From assembly GCF_001693515.2 (NCBI RefSeq), contig NZ_CP042968.1:7006001-7070000 (forward strand): a DNA stretch of 64,000 nucleotides. Direction: 5' to 3'. The position numbers and the translations under genes are program-made. The notes under the pieces are model-generated. The model was not told the DNA's origin, searched no databases, and saw only the letters and a program-made list of their open reading frames with translations. Positions 23,818 through 37,885 of this stretch are shown here, piece by piece; the stretch's first letter is position 1, and each line of letters begins with the position of its first letter. The DNA is from Bradyrhizobium paxllaeri (GTDB lineage: Bacteria; Pseudomonadota; Alphaproteobacteria; Rhizobiales; Xanthobacteraceae).

Positions 23818-24561
23818 CTACTCCAGCCCCTGTGCCTTCGGCATCTCCTGCGTCGGCGCAATCTTCGGCGCAGGCTTGGCTGGAACCGATCCCGTCGTCG
23901 TCGGCGAAGCCGCGGCCTGAACTTCGGTCGGCTTCGGCACGGGTGCCGTGGCCTGCTGCTGCACCGGAGCCGCCGCAGGCTTGGCTGCGATCGGGCTGGC
24001 CTTCGGCACCGGCACCGTGCGGCTCGCAACCTTGGGGGCCGGCTTCGGCCGCGGCTCGGCCTGGACGTTGGCCGGCGCCGCCTGGACATGGGCCGGCGTG
24101 ACTGTCGCACGAGCAAGCGGCGGCGGAACTCCTGGAGTTCCAGGCAGCGCACTATGCTCTTCATAGAAATCGTCACCCATGCCGTAGCGTGGCACGAAGC
24201 GGATGATCCGGCCGTTCCGCGCGTCGATCACCAGCCGTCCCCCCTCGCCGCCGCGGTCGATCGCCGCGATCGTGTAGACAAAGCCGCGGAGCCTCGGGAT
24301 ACCGAGCGGCGAGAAACCATTGTCGCGCAACACGGAATAGACCTCCGTCGACGGCAACAGGCCGGGGCCGGGACCATAGCCGTAGCGCGGTCCGGGCTCG
24401 TAATACGGCCCGGGAGCCGGCTGCGGCGCCACCGCATAGGGGGCCTCGAAATCCGACGCCGCCCTGTATAGCGAGCGTCCATCAGGCCCGGGCACCTGCG
24501 CCTGCGCGCCTGCAGCCAGAAGGATCAATCCCGCCGCCAAAGATCCCGTGAACAACTTCAT
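23818..24561 (-). CDS. Exported Pro/Ala-rich protein
   Basis: 247 residues from the ATG at 24561 (AGGAGC site). The signal peptide MKLFTGSLAAGLILLAAGAQ is followed by QVPGPDG. After a short Pro/Tyr/Gly stretch comes a compact segment (residues 65-125: LLPSTEVYSVLRDNGFSPLG, RLVIDARNGRIIRFVPRY) that resembles a PepSY-like beta unit. The last 110 residues are a low-complexity Pro/Ala/Lys tail, probably unstructured and periplasmic or wall-spanning. This architecture recurs in Bradyrhizobium exported proteins of unknown role. It is convergent with the hydrolase. Confidence 0.75.
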   Translation of the reverse strand: MKLFTGSLAAGLILLAAGAQAQVPGPDGRSLYRAASDFEAPYAVAPQPAPGPYYEPGPRYGYGPGPGLLPSTEVYSVLRDNGFSPLGIPRLRGFVYTIAAIDRGGEGGRLVIDARNGRIIRFVPRYGMGDDFYEEHSALPGTPGVPPPLARATVTPAHVQAAPANVQAEPRPKPAPKVASRTVPVPKASPIAAKPAAAPVQQQATAPVPKPTEVQAAASPTTTGSVPAKPAPKIAPTQEMPKAQGLE

Positions 24562-25040
24562 TATTGAAAGCTCCTGTAAGCCCGCAGCCACCAGGCCCGA
24601 CCGGGAGCATTTCGCTCTCTCGCCTGCCGGCCCGCGGCCAATTTCGTTACGAAATCCGGCAGTCCTTGGGCCGGATCGGGGCGCACTGCTGCCGCAAAGC
24701 CCTACTGGCGGCTTTTCCCCGGCCGCGAGCCGCCAATCCGCATGCGGGCGAGGACTTTCACGCGCTTGTGTGATAGATAAAAATTTGGCATGGTCGAAGT
24801 TAGGACAGTATCACTGTCTCAATTGCGGAGCTTTCCCGGCATGGGGATTGCAACGAAACCGTGGCGCCACGAGCGTCAGGGCAGTGCAGGCAAGGCCGTT
24901 CCTCAGGGACGTTGAACGCCCAGGCCTGAATTTAAGAAATTGCGGCTCGCGGCGGACGAGCGGTGGCCCGGTGGGTGCCGCAAGCGTCCATGGTGCGCCG
25001 ACGATGCGGTGAGGCCCTTAGCCTTTGTGAGAGGAATGAA
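24562..25040. other. Non-coding leader region upstream of gltB
   Basis: 479 bp without a supportable gene. It should contain the promoters for gltB and the divergent exported protein. An AT-rich patch (GATAGATAAAAATTTGG) at about 24772-24788 is the likeliest core-promoter area. The ribosome site GAGAGG for gltB is at 25029-25034. I found no clean sigma-54 -24/-12 element. Confidence 0.5.
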
Positions 25041-29789
<4,749 letters not shown>

Positions 29790-29800
29790 TTACACACGCC

Positions 29801-29883
29801 CGTCATTGCGAGCGCAGCGAAGCAATCCATCCCTCCGCACCGCAAATATGGATTGCTTCGTCGCTGCGCTCCTCGCAATGACG
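29801..29883. repeat. Palindromic intergenic repeat, family B (copy 2)
   Basis: CGTCATTGCGAGCGCAGCG and CGCTCCTCGCAATGACG arms lie around GCAATCCAT ... ATGGATTGC. It is inserted between gltB and gltD, inside the presumed operon. Confidence 0.9.
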
Positions 29884-29935
29884 GGGGAGCGACGGGAAAC
29901 GAATACGAACGAGAGACGCAGGGACGTCAGGTTTA

Positions 29936-31393
29936 ATGGGTAAGATCACAGGTTTTCTCGAGATCGACCGGCACGACCGCAAGTACACGCCGGTCGAAGA
30001 GCGGCTGAAGCACTATCGCGAATTCGTCATTCCCCTGAGCGAGAAGGACACCCGCGAGCAGGCCGCGCGCTGCATGAACTGCGGCATTCCCTATTGCCAC
30101 GGCACCGGTTCGGTGGCGCCGGGCACGCCGGGCTGCCCGGTCAACAACCAGATCCCCGACTTCAACGACCTCGTCTATCAGGACAACTGGGAAGAGGCCT
30201 CGCGCAACCTGCACTCGACCAACAATTTCCCGGAGTTCACCGGCCGCATCTGCCCTGCGCCGTGCGAGGCGTCCTGCACGCTCAACATCGATGACAACCC
30301 GGTCACCATCAAGACCATCGAATGCGCCATCGTCGACCGTGCCTGGGACAATGGCTGGCTGAAGCCGGAAGTCGCGCCGGAAAAGACCGGCAAGAAGGTC
30401 GCGATCGTCGGCTCCGGCCCCGCCGGCCTTGCGGCCGCGCAGCAGCTCGCGCGCGCCGGCCATGACGTTCATGTCTACGAGAAGTTCGCCAAGGCCGGTG
30501 GATTGCTTCGTTACGGCATTCCCGACTTCAAGATGGAAAAGCACGTCATCGACCGCCGCGTGGCGCAGATGGAGGCCGAGGGCGTGACGTTCCATTACGG
30601 CGTCCATGTCGGCGGCACTTCCGAAGGCGCGATCGATCCACGCGAACTGCTCAACCAGTATGACGCCGTAGCGCTGACCGGCGGCGCCGAAGCCGGCCGC
30701 GATCTGCCGATTCCCGGGCGCGAGCTCGACGGCATCCACTTTGCGATGGATTTCCTGCCGCAGCAGAACCGCCGCGTTTCCTCCGAACCGCTCGGCGCTG
30801 TCAGGGATATCCTGGCCGGCGGCAAGCATGTCGTCGTGATCGGCGGCGGCGACACCGGCTCGGACTGCATCGGAACGTCATTCCGGCAGGGCGCCAAGTC
30901 CGTGACGCAACTCGAGATCATGCCGGCGCCGCCCGAGCATGAGAACAAGGGCGTGACCTGGCCGAACTGGCCGTTGAAGATGCGGACTTCGTCGAGCCAG
31001 GCCGAAGGCGCCGTGCGCGAATTCGCCGTGCTGACGCAAAAATTCTCCGGCGTCGACGGCAAGGTGCAGAAGCTGCACTGCGTGAAGGTCGACGACAAGT
31101 TCAAGCCGCTGCCCGGCACCGAATTCGAGCTCGATGCACAGCTCGTGCTGCTGGCCATGGGCTTCGTGCACCCCGTGCACGAAGGCATGCTGAAGACGCT
31201 CGGCGTCGACCTCGATCAGCGCGGCAACGTCCGTGCCAATCTGACCGATTACAAGACCTCGCTGCCCAACGTCTTCTCCGCCGGCGACATGCGCCGCGGC
31301 CAGTCGCTGGTGGTCTGGGCGATCCGCGAGGGTCGCCTGTGTGCGCGGGCGATCGATCAGTATCTGATGGGGTCGACGACGCTGCCGCGGTAA
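29936..31393 (+). CDS. gltD: Glutamate synthase small subunit
   Basis: 485 residues beginning [19 protein letters not shown]. The Cys-rich N-terminal ferredoxin-like domain starts at C46-x2-C49-x4-C54 ([11 protein letters not shown]), with further Cys at [16 protein letters not shown]. The FAD site is [20 protein letters not shown] (around residue 158), and the NADPH site [18 protein letters not shown] lies in the second half. The C-terminal [20 protein letters not shown] is the conserved FAD closing motif. It transfers electrons from NADPH to GltB. It is separated from gltB by 146 bp containing a repeat and followed by a strong hairpin. Confidence 0.97.
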   Translation: MGKITGFLEIDRHDRKYTPVEERLKHYREFVIPLSEKDTREQAARCMNCGIPYCHGTGSVAPGTPGCPVNNQIPDFNDLVYQDNWEEASRNLHSTNNFPEFTGRICPAPCEASCTLNIDDNPVTIKTIECAIVDRAWDNGWLKPEVAPEKTGKKVAIVGSGPAGLAAAQQLARAGHDVHVYEKFAKAGGLLRYGIPDFKMEKHVIDRRVAQMEAEGVTFHYGVHVGGTSEGAIDPRELLNQYDAVALTGGAEAGRDLPIPGRELDGIHFAMDFLPQQNRRVSSEPLGAVRDILAGGKHVVVIGGGDTGSDCIGTSFRQGAKSVTQLEIMPAPPEHENKGVTWPNWPLKMRTSSSQAEGAVREFAVLTQKFSGVDGKVQKLHCVKVDDKFKPLPGTEFELDAQLVLLAMGFVHPVHEGMLKTLGVDLDQRGNVRANLTDYKTSLPNVFSAGDMRRGQSLVVWAIREGRLCARAIDQYLMGSTTLPR

Positions 31394-31397
31394 CGGC

Positions 31398-31436
31398 CGC
31401 CATCGCCGGGCTCAGCCCGGCAGTGATGGCCTTCTT
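31398..31436 (+). terminator. Probable terminator of gltBD
   Basis: GCCATC-GCCGGGC-TCA-GCCCGGC-AGT-GATGGC forms a 13-bp stem with a 3-nt bulge, followed by CTTCTTT. It is 5 bp after the gltD stop. Confidence 0.75.
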
Positions 31437-31616
31437 TCGCTCGAACCTCGAACGGGCATCTGACGAGGGTTGATGGATGCGCGGGTCAGCCCACGTATTC
31501 CGCGATGTGTATGGACACTTCATCGGATTGCCCGCAACCTCGCTGGATCCGGATCAACGCCCATCTCTCCTCAGGTGGGCATGATTATCTGGAAGCATGG
31601 AGAAAGGCGGCAATAT

Positions 31617-31997
31617 ATGAGAACTCAAGGAATGGGCCATTCCGTACGCCAGCGCATCACACGCGTATTGGCGGCCGGTGCCCTGCTATTCATGTACGCG
31701 TTCGGCATGGTTGCCACGACCGGCGCCTTTGTTGCAGCGGGCGTCTCTCCGGCCTTCGCACAGCGCGGCTGGGGTCGAGGCCGGGGCGGCGGTTGGGGAC
31801 GCGGTCGAGGTAGCGGTGTCGGCGCCGCAGTCGGCATCGGCGTCGGCGCGGCCATCATCGGCGGCGCGATCGCGGCGAGCGCCGCCGAGCAGCAGCGGCG
31901 CGATGCCATCAGCTATTGCATGCAGCGCTACCGTTCGTTCGATCCCAATAGCATGACCTATCTGGGCCGCGACGGCCTCCGCCGTCCCTGCCCGTAA
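31617..31997 (+). CDS. BA14K-family protein
   Basis: 126 residues from the ATG at 31617 (GAGAAAGGCGG site). It has a signal/anchor segment (ITRVLAAGALLFMYAFGMVA), a Gly/Arg-rich spacer, then a second glycine-rich hydrophobic stretch (VGAAVGIGVGAAIIGGAIAA). The C-terminal SYCMQRYRSFDPNSMTYLG ... RPCP is the conserved BA14K domain. BA14K proteins are small immunoreactive envelope proteins with reported lectin-like behaviour in Brucella. The domain is clear, its role here unknown. It is a single-gene unit with a GC-rich hairpin downstream. Confidence 0.85.
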   Translation: MRTQGMGHSVRQRITRVLAAGALLFMYAFGMVATTGAFVAAGVSPAFAQRGWGRGRGGGWGRGRGSGVGAAVGIGVGAAIIGGAIAASAAEQQRRDAISYCMQRYRSFDPNSMTYLGRDGLRRPCP

Positions 31998-32026
31998 AGG
32001 ACGACTGCCTGTCACGATATTTCAGG

Positions 32027-32050
32027 ACCCCGGCCGAAGTGCCGGGGTTC
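32027..32050 (+). terminator. Terminator-like hairpin after the BA14K gene
   Basis: ACCCCGGC-CGAAGT-GCCGGGGT forms an 8-bp stem followed by TCTTGTTT, a weak T-rich tail. Confidence 0.7.
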
Positions 32051-32114
32051 TTGTTTGCATTTCGCCGTGGGCCAAAGAATCGCCTTCCCGGAATCGAAAG
32101 GAATTATGCGTCCC

Positions 32115-33818
32115 TCAGTTCTGCACCCTGACCCCCAGCATCACCACCGTCGATGCCGTGCTGTTCCCCGGCAGGTTCGAATCCAGCCAGTCGCGCCGCA
32201 GCGTGCCGCGGAGCCAGAGGTTGCGGTTCATCCTGTAGATGGCTTCGCCTGACAGCATGTAAATCTTGTCGCGCCGAGGATTGCCCTGATAGTCGAGCGA
32301 GCCCCACGTGAACTTGCCGATCGCGGTCAACCAGCGGCGGAAGTCGTGGTCGACTTCGACGGTGTAGATGTGCGTCAGCACGCCCGACGTGCCCGGCAGC
32401 GTGGTTTCCGTGATCGTGGTGTCGGAATAGAATTTTGCCGTCGTCAGCGGCGTCGCGGTCCACACCAGCGAGGACGAGACGAGCAAGCCTGCCAGGCGAT
32501 CAAGCCTGGGATCGACATAGTCGCGCGCGGCGTAGCCGACGCCGATTTCGCCGGTCAATAGCCGCGAGAATTCGAAGCTGGTGCCGCCCTTGACGTAGCC
32601 GCCGCTGGAGTCGCGCGCATAGCCGTTGCGGTCGAGCCTGAGGTCATGCACGCGGCTGTCCCCTTGCACTTCGACGAACGGCTTTATGCCCGGCTTCAAA
32701 TCATAACTGACGCGACCGACGCCGCCGTACTGGTTGAAGTTGCGGTCGTCATTGCTGCTGGACGTGCCGTCGGTGAGCTTTGAGTAGGTGTAGTCGGTGC
32801 GGTCGACGGTGGCGCCGGCGGAAACCTGCAGGCGGTTGAAGGTCTGGTCGACGCCGATGGTGCCGCCCAGGGTGGTGTAGATCGGATATCTGGCGAGCCC
32901 CGTCTGCACGTTCGGGCTGCCGGGATTGTCGGTTGAGACGAACAGCCGCGCCTGCGCGCCCACGCGGGTGTCGCGACTGACGTCGAGCCGGCCGTCGACA
33001 TGGCCGACGAAATTCGGCCGGTCGATATCGAGCGGCGCCGATAGCGGCGTGCCGTCCGCGTTCGGCGTGAGAGTGCTGCCGTAGCCGGTGAAGGAACCGC
33101 GGAGATCGGCGACCAGCGCGTGGCGCTCCCAGTCGGAGACGGCGAGGAATTCCGGCGCGATCACGTAGAACGGCTTGCCTTGCGCGGCGGCGAGCCGGCC
33201 CGGATTGGTGTCGTAGCCGCCTGACAATTCGACCGCTGATTTGATCAGGAAACTGCCGGCGTAATCGCCGACGGCGCCGAACGGATCGTCGTCGATCCTG
33301 AGGCGCTTGCGCGGCGGCTGACCGACCACGGTGCCCGCCATGGCCGGCGCAAGGCGCGTCTTGTTGGCGGATTCGGAGGGCGGGATCGAGAGCCGCAGCG
33401 GCGTGTTCGACGCAATCGGCGGCGGCGGACTGCCGGGGCCGACCGGCGGCTTCGGCCTCGCCTGCCCCGGATAGTATTTCGGTTTCTTGCGCTTGCGGTT
33501 GAGCGAGTCGTAGCCGATATCGGCGGCGCCGCTTGCGGCCGGCAGGCCGTATTTCGGAATCTGTCCGATCCGCGATGGCGCGCGCTTCTCATCCTCCTGC
33601 AGCTTCGGACTGGCGAGTGGATCGTTCACCTCAGCCGCGGTCCGGCGCAGCGGCGAATCCGACGAGGTCACCTGGCTGGCGCGCCTCGAGCTGAACAGGT
33701 CCGGCGTGACGGTTTGCGCTTGCGCCGCGGTTCCCGAGAGCGCGATCAGCGCAAGGCATGGCAAGGCAGCGCGGAGAACGCGCGCGCGGCTGTTCCGGCC
33801 CATTACTGGCCCCGCCAT
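32115..33818 (-). CDS. Outer-membrane beta-barrel protein (BBP2-like)
   Basis: 567 residues from the ATG at 33818 (a GTG one codon upstream and an ATG at 33803 are alternatives). The signal peptide ends near AAQA-QTVTPD. Residues 40-160 form a polar, Pro-rich plug or linker. From about residue 180 the chain shows alternating amphipathic beta strands typical of outer-membrane barrels of the BBP2_2 (putative beta-barrel porin-2) type. It ends in a strand with C-terminal VMLGVRVQN rather than the canonical Phe. It faces away from the kdsD-like gene, which belongs to the LPS pathway. Transport role unknown. Confidence 0.8.
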   Translation of the reverse strand: MAGPVMGRNSRARVLRAALPCLALIALSGTAAQAQTVTPDLFSSRRASQVTSSDSPLRRTAAEVNDPLASPKLQEDEKRAPSRIGQIPKYGLPAASGAADIGYDSLNRKRKKPKYYPGQARPKPPVGPGSPPPPIASNTPLRLSIPPSESANKTRLAPAMAGTVVGQPPRKRLRIDDDPFGAVGDYAGSFLIKSAVELSGGYDTNPGRLAAAQGKPFYVIAPEFLAVSDWERHALVADLRGSFTGYGSTLTPNADGTPLSAPLDIDRPNFVGHVDGRLDVSRDTRVGAQARLFVSTDNPGSPNVQTGLARYPIYTTLGGTIGVDQTFNRLQVSAGATVDRTDYTYSKLTDGTSSSNDDRNFNQYGGVGRVSYDLKPGIKPFVEVQGDSRVHDLRLDRNGYARDSSGGYVKGGTSFEFSRLLTGEIGVGYAARDYVDPRLDRLAGLLVSSSLVWTATPLTTAKFYSDTTITETTLPGTSGVLTHIYTVEVDHDFRRWLTAIGKFTWGSLDYQGNPRRDKIYMLSGEAIYRMNRNLWLRGTLRRDWLDSNLPGNSTASTVVMLGVRVQN

Positions 33819-34012
33819 CACGATGGAATATACCCCAACAAAAACAGCAACTTACTCGACGCATTCCGCGAGGCTCGCGGCACATGTCGTTAATGGAGTT
33901 AAAACAATTATGGTTAATGAGCCGTTGAGAGTTCTGCGGCGCGCGTCGCATTGCTGGACGGGCCATGCTATGGAGAGTTTTGGGGCGTGGCCCCTTCCTC
34001 CCTGGAACAGAC

Positions 34013-35026
34013 ATGGCTCATTCGTATCAGCTGATGGCAAAATCATCCGGCACCGACCCCGCTGACTCCGCCGTTCAGTCGGCCTTGCGTACGCTCGATG
34101 CCGAGGGCAGCGGCATCGCCGCGCTCACGGCGGCGCTGCAATCCGATCTCCGTGCCCCCTTCACCGCCGCCGCCGACCTGATCCGCAACGCCAAGGGGCG
34201 GCTGATCGTCACCGGGCTCGGCAAGTCGGGCCATATCGGCCGCAAGATCGCCGCGACCTTTGCCTCCACCGGCACGCCGGCCTTCTTCGTTCATGCCGCC
34301 GAAGCCAGCCACGGCGACCTCGGCATGATCACCGCCGACGACGTCATCCTGGCGCTGTCCTGGTCCGGCGAGCAGCCGGAGATGAAGAATCTGATCAGTT
34401 ATGCCGCGCGGTTCCGGATTTCCGTGATCGCGATGACGGCGGAGCGGGAATCGACGCTCGCCAAGGCGGCCGACATCGCGCTGACGCTGCCGAAGGCGCG
34501 CGAGGCCTGTCCGCATAATCTCGCGCCGACCACCTCCTCGCTGATGATGCTCGCGCTCGGCGATACGCTGGCGATCGCGCTGCTGGAAGGCCGCGGCTTC
34601 ACCTCGACCGATTTCAGCGTGCTGCATCCCGGCGGCAAGCTGGGCGCGATGCTCAAATATACCGGCGACCTCATGCATTCCGGCGACGCGGTGCCGCTGA
34701 AACCGCTCGGCACCAGCATGTCCGAGGCGCTGGTCGAGATGACCTCGAAGGGTTTTGGCTGCGTCGGCATTGTCGATGCGCGTGGGCATATTGTCGGCAT
34801 CGTCACCGACGGCGATTTGCGCCGCCACATGGGTCCCGATCTGATGACGGCCACCGTCGACGAGGTGATGACCAGAAATCCCAAGACGATCGACCGCGAC
34901 GTGCTGGCCGGCGAGGCGCTGGAGATTCTCAACTCCTCGAAGATCACGACGCTGATCGTGACAGATGCCAACAAGCCGGTCGGCATCGTGCACCTGCACG
35001 ATTTTCTCCGCGCAGGCGTGGCGTAG
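34013..35026 (+). CDS. kdsD: D-arabinose-5-phosphate isomerase (KpsF/GutQ/KdsD family)
   Basis: 337 residues from the ATG at 34013; the ATG at 34034 is an alternative. The SIS sugar-isomerase domain spans residues 45-190 (LIVTGLGKSGHIGRKIAATF, SHGDLGMITADDVILALSWS). Two CBS domains follow, GCVGIVDARGHIVGIVTDGD and TTLIVTDANKPVGIVHLHDF. It interconverts ribulose-5-phosphate and arabinose-5-phosphate for KDO synthesis, feeding LPS inner core or capsule. It starts in the 194-bp spacer divergent from the outer-membrane barrel gene. Confidence 0.92.
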   Translation: MAHSYQLMAKSSGTDPADSAVQSALRTLDAEGSGIAALTAALQSDLRAPFTAAADLIRNAKGRLIVTGLGKSGHIGRKIAATFASTGTPAFFVHAAEASHGDLGMITADDVILALSWSGEQPEMKNLISYAARFRISVIAMTAERESTLAKAADIALTLPKAREACPHNLAPTTSSLMMLALGDTLAIALLEGRGFTSTDFSVLHPGGKLGAMLKYTGDLMHSGDAVPLKPLGTSMSEALVEMTSKGFGCVGIVDARGHIVGIVTDGDLRRHMGPDLMTATVDEVMTRNPKTIDRDVLAGEALEILNSSKITTLIVTDANKPVGIVHLHDFLRAGVA

Positions 35027-35038
35027 CTCGACGGTCTC

Positions 35039-35119
35039 GTAGGGTGGGCAAAGCGCAGCGTGCCCACCGCGACACGACGCGATGGAGATGGTGGGCACGC
35101 TGCGCTTTGCCCACCCTAC
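35039..35119. repeat. Palindromic intergenic repeat, family A (copy 3)
   Basis: GTAGGGTGGGCAAAGCGCAGC and CGCTTTGCCCACCCTAC arms, with inner GTGCCCACC/GGTGGGCAC. It lies between convergent genes. Confidence 0.9.
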
Positions 35120-35126
35120 GGCACCG

Positions 35127-35678
35127 TCACCTCGGAAATCTCGCCGCGCTCTCCTCCAGCGGCAGCGCCAGTCCGTTCGCGAGATAGGACACCGTGCGAT
35201 AGAATCCGCATAGCAGGATGACCTCGAATATTCTTGCCTCGTCGTAATGCGCCGACAGCGCCGCGAATTCGGCGTCATCGAGCGTGGCTCGCGCATGCAG
35301 CGCATCGACGGCGGCGATCAGCGCCTGCTCTGCGGCTGACCAGCATTCATCGCCGGCATCGCCGTGCACGGTGGCGCGGACCTGCGCTTCCGTCAGCCGC
35401 GCGCCTTCCGCGAACGCGGCAACGTGCACGCCCCATTCATATTCGCAGCCGTTGCGCGCGCAGGTGCGGTCGATGACGATCTCGCGCTCCCGCAATGACA
35501 ACGGGCCGCGGTCCAGCAGGCTGCCGGCGCGGAATTTCTCCCAGGCGCGGACATTGCCGGCGATGACGCGGAACAGCATCAGCGGCGGCGCGCCGCGCAT
35601 GATGCGGTCGAACTGGCTCTGAATCTCCGCTGCATAAGGCGGCTCAAGCGGCGCGATACGCGGCGCGGTCTGGGACAC
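35127..35678 (-). CDS. Carboxymuconolactone decarboxylase-family protein
   Basis: 183 residues. The AhpD/CMD helical fold is indicated by REIVIDRTCARNGCEYEWGV, where E-x-x-x-x-R-x-C-A-R and the C-x-x-x-W-x-x-H spacing resemble the redox/proton-relay site. LLCGFYRTVSYLANGL is a second conserved helix. The stand-alone form suggests a 4-carboxymuconolactone decarboxylase-like or peroxidase role. It is divergent from an HxlR regulator, and the 71-bp spacer contains a large palindrome, so it is very probably that regulator's target. Confidence 0.85.
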   Translation of the reverse strand: MSQTAPRIAPLEPPYAAEIQSQFDRIMRGAPPLMLFRVIAGNVRAWEKFRAGSLLDRGPLSLREREIVIDRTCARNGCEYEWGVHVAAFAEGARLTEAQVRATVHGDAGDECWSAAEQALIAAVDALHARATLDDAEFAALSAHYDEARIFEVILLCGFYRTVSYLANGLALPLEESAARFPR

Positions 35679-35691
35679 GGCGAGCTCCTGT

Positions 35692-35730
35692 GCTACAAAT
35701 AACGTAGCACAACGCTACATTATTTGTAGC
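35692..35730. promoter_or_regulatory. 39-bp nested palindrome between CMD and HxlR genes
   Basis: Outer arms GCTACAAATAA (35692-35702) and TTATTTGTAGC (35720-35730) enclose inner arms GTAGC (35704-35708) and GCTAC (35714-35718). Equivalently, two inverted TAC-N7-GTA half-operators face each other. This is the size expected for two HxlR-type dimers covering both divergent promoters. Confidence 0.8.
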
Positions 35731-35749
35731 AATACGCAAGAGGGGTCCG

Positions 35750-36085
35750 ATGCCGAAACCGGCCGCCAGAACGAAACGACGCGCCGTTCGCGGCTCCAGG
35801 ACCGGGCGCCCGATCATGGCGCTGCTCGACCTGCTCGGCCGCCGCTGGACCTTGCGGATCGCCTGGGAGCTGCGCGACGGCCCCTTAACCTCGCGTGCGC
35901 TCCGCACCGCCTGCGACGACGCCTCGCCGACGGTGATGCAGGCCCGCCTGTCGGAACTGCGCGAGGCCGGGCTCGTCGAGCTCCTTTCCGGCGACGGCTA
36001 TCACCTGACGCCGCTCGGCAGGGAACTGATGGACAGCTTCCTGCCGCTGCATCACTTCGCCGAGCGGTGGAGCCGGCGAGGTTGA
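35750..36085 (+). CDS. HxlR-family winged-helix regulator
   Basis: 111 residues. After a basic N-terminal tail (RTKRRAVRGSRTGRP) the HxlR core reads LLDLLGRRWTLRIAWELRDG, then LTSRALRTACDDASPTVMQA, LSELREAGLVEL and GYHLTPLGRELMD. That is the helix-turn-helix, wing and helper helix of the family. HxlR proteins respond to aldehydes, quinones or oxidants. There is no obvious redox Cys at the N-terminus, only the Cys in TACDD. It is divergent from the CMD gene with a double-palindrome operator between. Confidence 0.87.
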   Translation: MPKPAARTKRRAVRGSRTGRPIMALLDLLGRRWTLRIAWELRDGPLTSRALRTACDDASPTVMQARLSELREAGLVELLSGDGYHLTPLGRELMDSFLPLHHFAERWSRRG

Positions 36086-36126
36086 TCGGAGTTGCAGATC
36101 CATCAACTCGCACCGACTTTGTGGAT

Positions 36127-36195
36127 AGAGCCCCTCACCCCAACCCTCTAAGAGCGAGCTTCGCTCGTCTCGACCCCGCAAGAGCGGGGCGAGGG
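36127..36195. repeat. GC-rich intergenic repeat, family F
   Basis: GAGCCCCTCACCCCAACCCTC is followed by hairpins GAGCGAGCTTCGCTCG and CCCCGCAAGAGCGGGG, then CGAGGGAG. It lies between the convergent HxlR and NfeD genes. Only one copy is in this window, but its form is that of a dispersed repeat. Confidence 0.55.
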
Positions 36196-36206
36196 AGCGC
36201 ACCAGT

Positions 36207-36653
36207 CTAGGCCGCCGCCACCGTCAAGCTCGCCCCGTCGGCTCGCACCACCTTGACGCGGCTGCCGGCGGGCGCGTCGGGGCCGGCAACGCGCCAGATC
36301 GTGTCGTCGATCCGCACCGTGCCGGTCCCGTCGACGATCGGCTTCTCCAGCGTGAATTCGCGGCCGATCAGCGCCTCGGTCCGCCTGTTGAGAAACGGGC
36401 TGCTCAGGTTACGGCTTCCGGCGCTGCGCGCAAAATACCGCCAGGCCGGAACGGCGGCGATGGCGAATATCGCGAACATCAACAATTGCGTCTGCCAGGT
36501 CGGGTTGAACGCAAACGAAACCAGCCCGGTCAGGAGCGCCGCGAGCCCGAGCCAGAACATGAAGACACCCGGCGCCAGCAATTCCAGCGCCATCAGGAGG
36601 AAGCCGAAGATCAGCCAATTCCAGGTGCCTAACGTCGAAAACATCTCGGCCAT
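36207..36653 (-). CDS. NfeD-family membrane protein
   Basis: 148 residues. Hydrophobic helices occupy residues 10-75 (WLIFGFLLMALELLAPGVFM, FWLGLAALLTGLVSF, LLMFAIFAIAAVPAW). A C-terminal OB-fold NfeD domain follows (EALIGREFTLEKPIVDGTGT, VRIDDTIWRVAGPDAPAGSR). This is the short NfeD1b type without the ClpP-like protease domain. It is encoded 44 bp downstream of a stomatin-like gene, the classical NfeD-SPFH partnership at the membrane. Translation probably follows from the same transcript. Confidence 0.9.
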   Translation of the reverse strand: MAEMFSTLGTWNWLIFGFLLMALELLAPGVFMFWLGLAALLTGLVSFAFNPTWQTQLLMFAIFAIAAVPAWRYFARSAGSRNLSSPFLNRRTEALIGREFTLEKPIVDGTGTVRIDDTIWRVAGPDAPAGSRVKVVRADGASLTVAAA

Positions 36654-36697
36654 GACACGAACCTCTCAACAAGCAAAGTGATCTTCCAAACCTGACC

Positions 36698-37699
36698 TCA
36701 CTGCTGCGGCGTAATCGGCGGCGGTGTCGGGCCGCTGCTCGGCACCGAGGACGTCCGCCGCGCGGCTGATGTCGCGGAGGCCGCGCTCTCGCCGAACGCC
36801 GCCTTGGCGATCTCGCCGATGCCGGCGAGCGAGGACAGCACGCTGGTGGCTTCCACCGGGATCATCAGGATCTTCTGGTTCGGCGACTCCGCGAACTGCC
36901 CGAACGCCTTGATGTATTTGTCGGCGATGAAATAGTTCAGCGCGGCAATATCGCCCTTGGCGATCGATTCGGAGACCATCTGCGTTGCCTTGGCCTCCGC
37001 TTCGGCGAGACGCTCGCGCGCCTCGGCGTCCCGAAAGGCGGCTTCGCGACGGCCTTCGGCCTGCAAGATCTGCCCCTGCTTGGCGCCTTCCGCGCGCAGG
37101 ATTTCCGACTGGCGCTGACCCTCGGCCTGCAGGATATCGGCGCGCTTGACGCGCTCGGCCTTCATCTGCCGGCCCATCGCTTCGACCAGATCGGCGGGCG
37201 GCACGATATCCTTGATCTCGATGCGGTTGACCTTCAGCCCCCACGGCGACACCGCGGCGTCGACGACGCGCAGCAACCGCTCGTTGATCTCGTCGCGATG
37301 CGACAGCACCTGGTCGAGATCCATCGAGCCCATCACCGAGCGGATGTTGGTCATGGTCAGGACGATGATCGCCTGCTCGAGATTGGCGACTTCGTAACTC
37401 GCCTTTGCCGCGTCGAACACCTGGAAGAAGGCGACGCCGTCCACCGTCACGGTGGCGTTGTCCTTGGTGATCACTTCCTGCTCGGGAATGTTGATCACCT
37501 GCTCCATCATGTTCATCTTGCGGCCGACGCGATCGAAATAAGGCACGATCAGGTTTAGTCCCGGCGACAGCGTGCGGGTGTATTTGCCGAACCGCTCGAT
37601 GGTCCAGTCATAGCCCTGCGGCACCGTCTTGACGCCTGCGAACAGCGTGACAATGACGAGCAGAACAAAGGCGATCGCGAAAATATCGAAACCAGTCAT
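36698..37699 (-). CDS. SPFH/Band-7 (stomatin/paraslipin, QmcA-like) protein
   Basis: 333 residues from the ATG at 37699 (GGAGGA six bases upstream). One N-terminal membrane anchor, MTGFDIFAIAFVLLVIVTLF, is followed by the Band-7 domain (GYDWTIERFGKYTRTLSPGL, IPEQEVITKDNATVTVDGVA). A long charged coiled coil comes next (residues 180-260: GRQMKAERVKRADILQAEGQ, RREAAFRDAEARERLAEAEA). The C-terminal part is Ser/Pro-rich. It forms oligomeric membrane scaffolds and works with NfeD. It is the first gene of the two-gene operon. Confidence 0.92.
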   Translation of the reverse strand: MTGFDIFAIAFVLLVIVTLFAGVKTVPQGYDWTIERFGKYTRTLSPGLNLIVPYFDRVGRKMNMMEQVINIPEQEVITKDNATVTVDGVAFFQVFDAAKASYEVANLEQAIIVLTMTNIRSVMGSMDLDQVLSHRDEINERLLRVVDAAVSPWGLKVNRIEIKDIVPPADLVEAMGRQMKAERVKRADILQAEGQRQSEILRAEGAKQGQILQAEGRREAAFRDAEARERLAEAEAKATQMVSESIAKGDIAALNYFIADKYIKAFGQFAESPNQKILMIPVEATSVLSSLAGIGEIAKAAFGESAASATSAARRTSSVPSSGPTPPPITPQQ

Positions 37700-37885
37700 A
37701 AAGTCCTCCAGATACGGCAAGGTGAGCGTTGCCGGACGCGGTCTCTCATTTTGTCAGCAAAGCTGCGGCGCCGGTTCAGGCCGGCTGTTCTCGAGTTACC
37801 GCTATATAGCTGGGGAACAATTTGCCGGCCACCAGATGTTCTCTAGAGCCGAACGGCGGCAAGCTATGGGAAATTCTTCGGCAGA

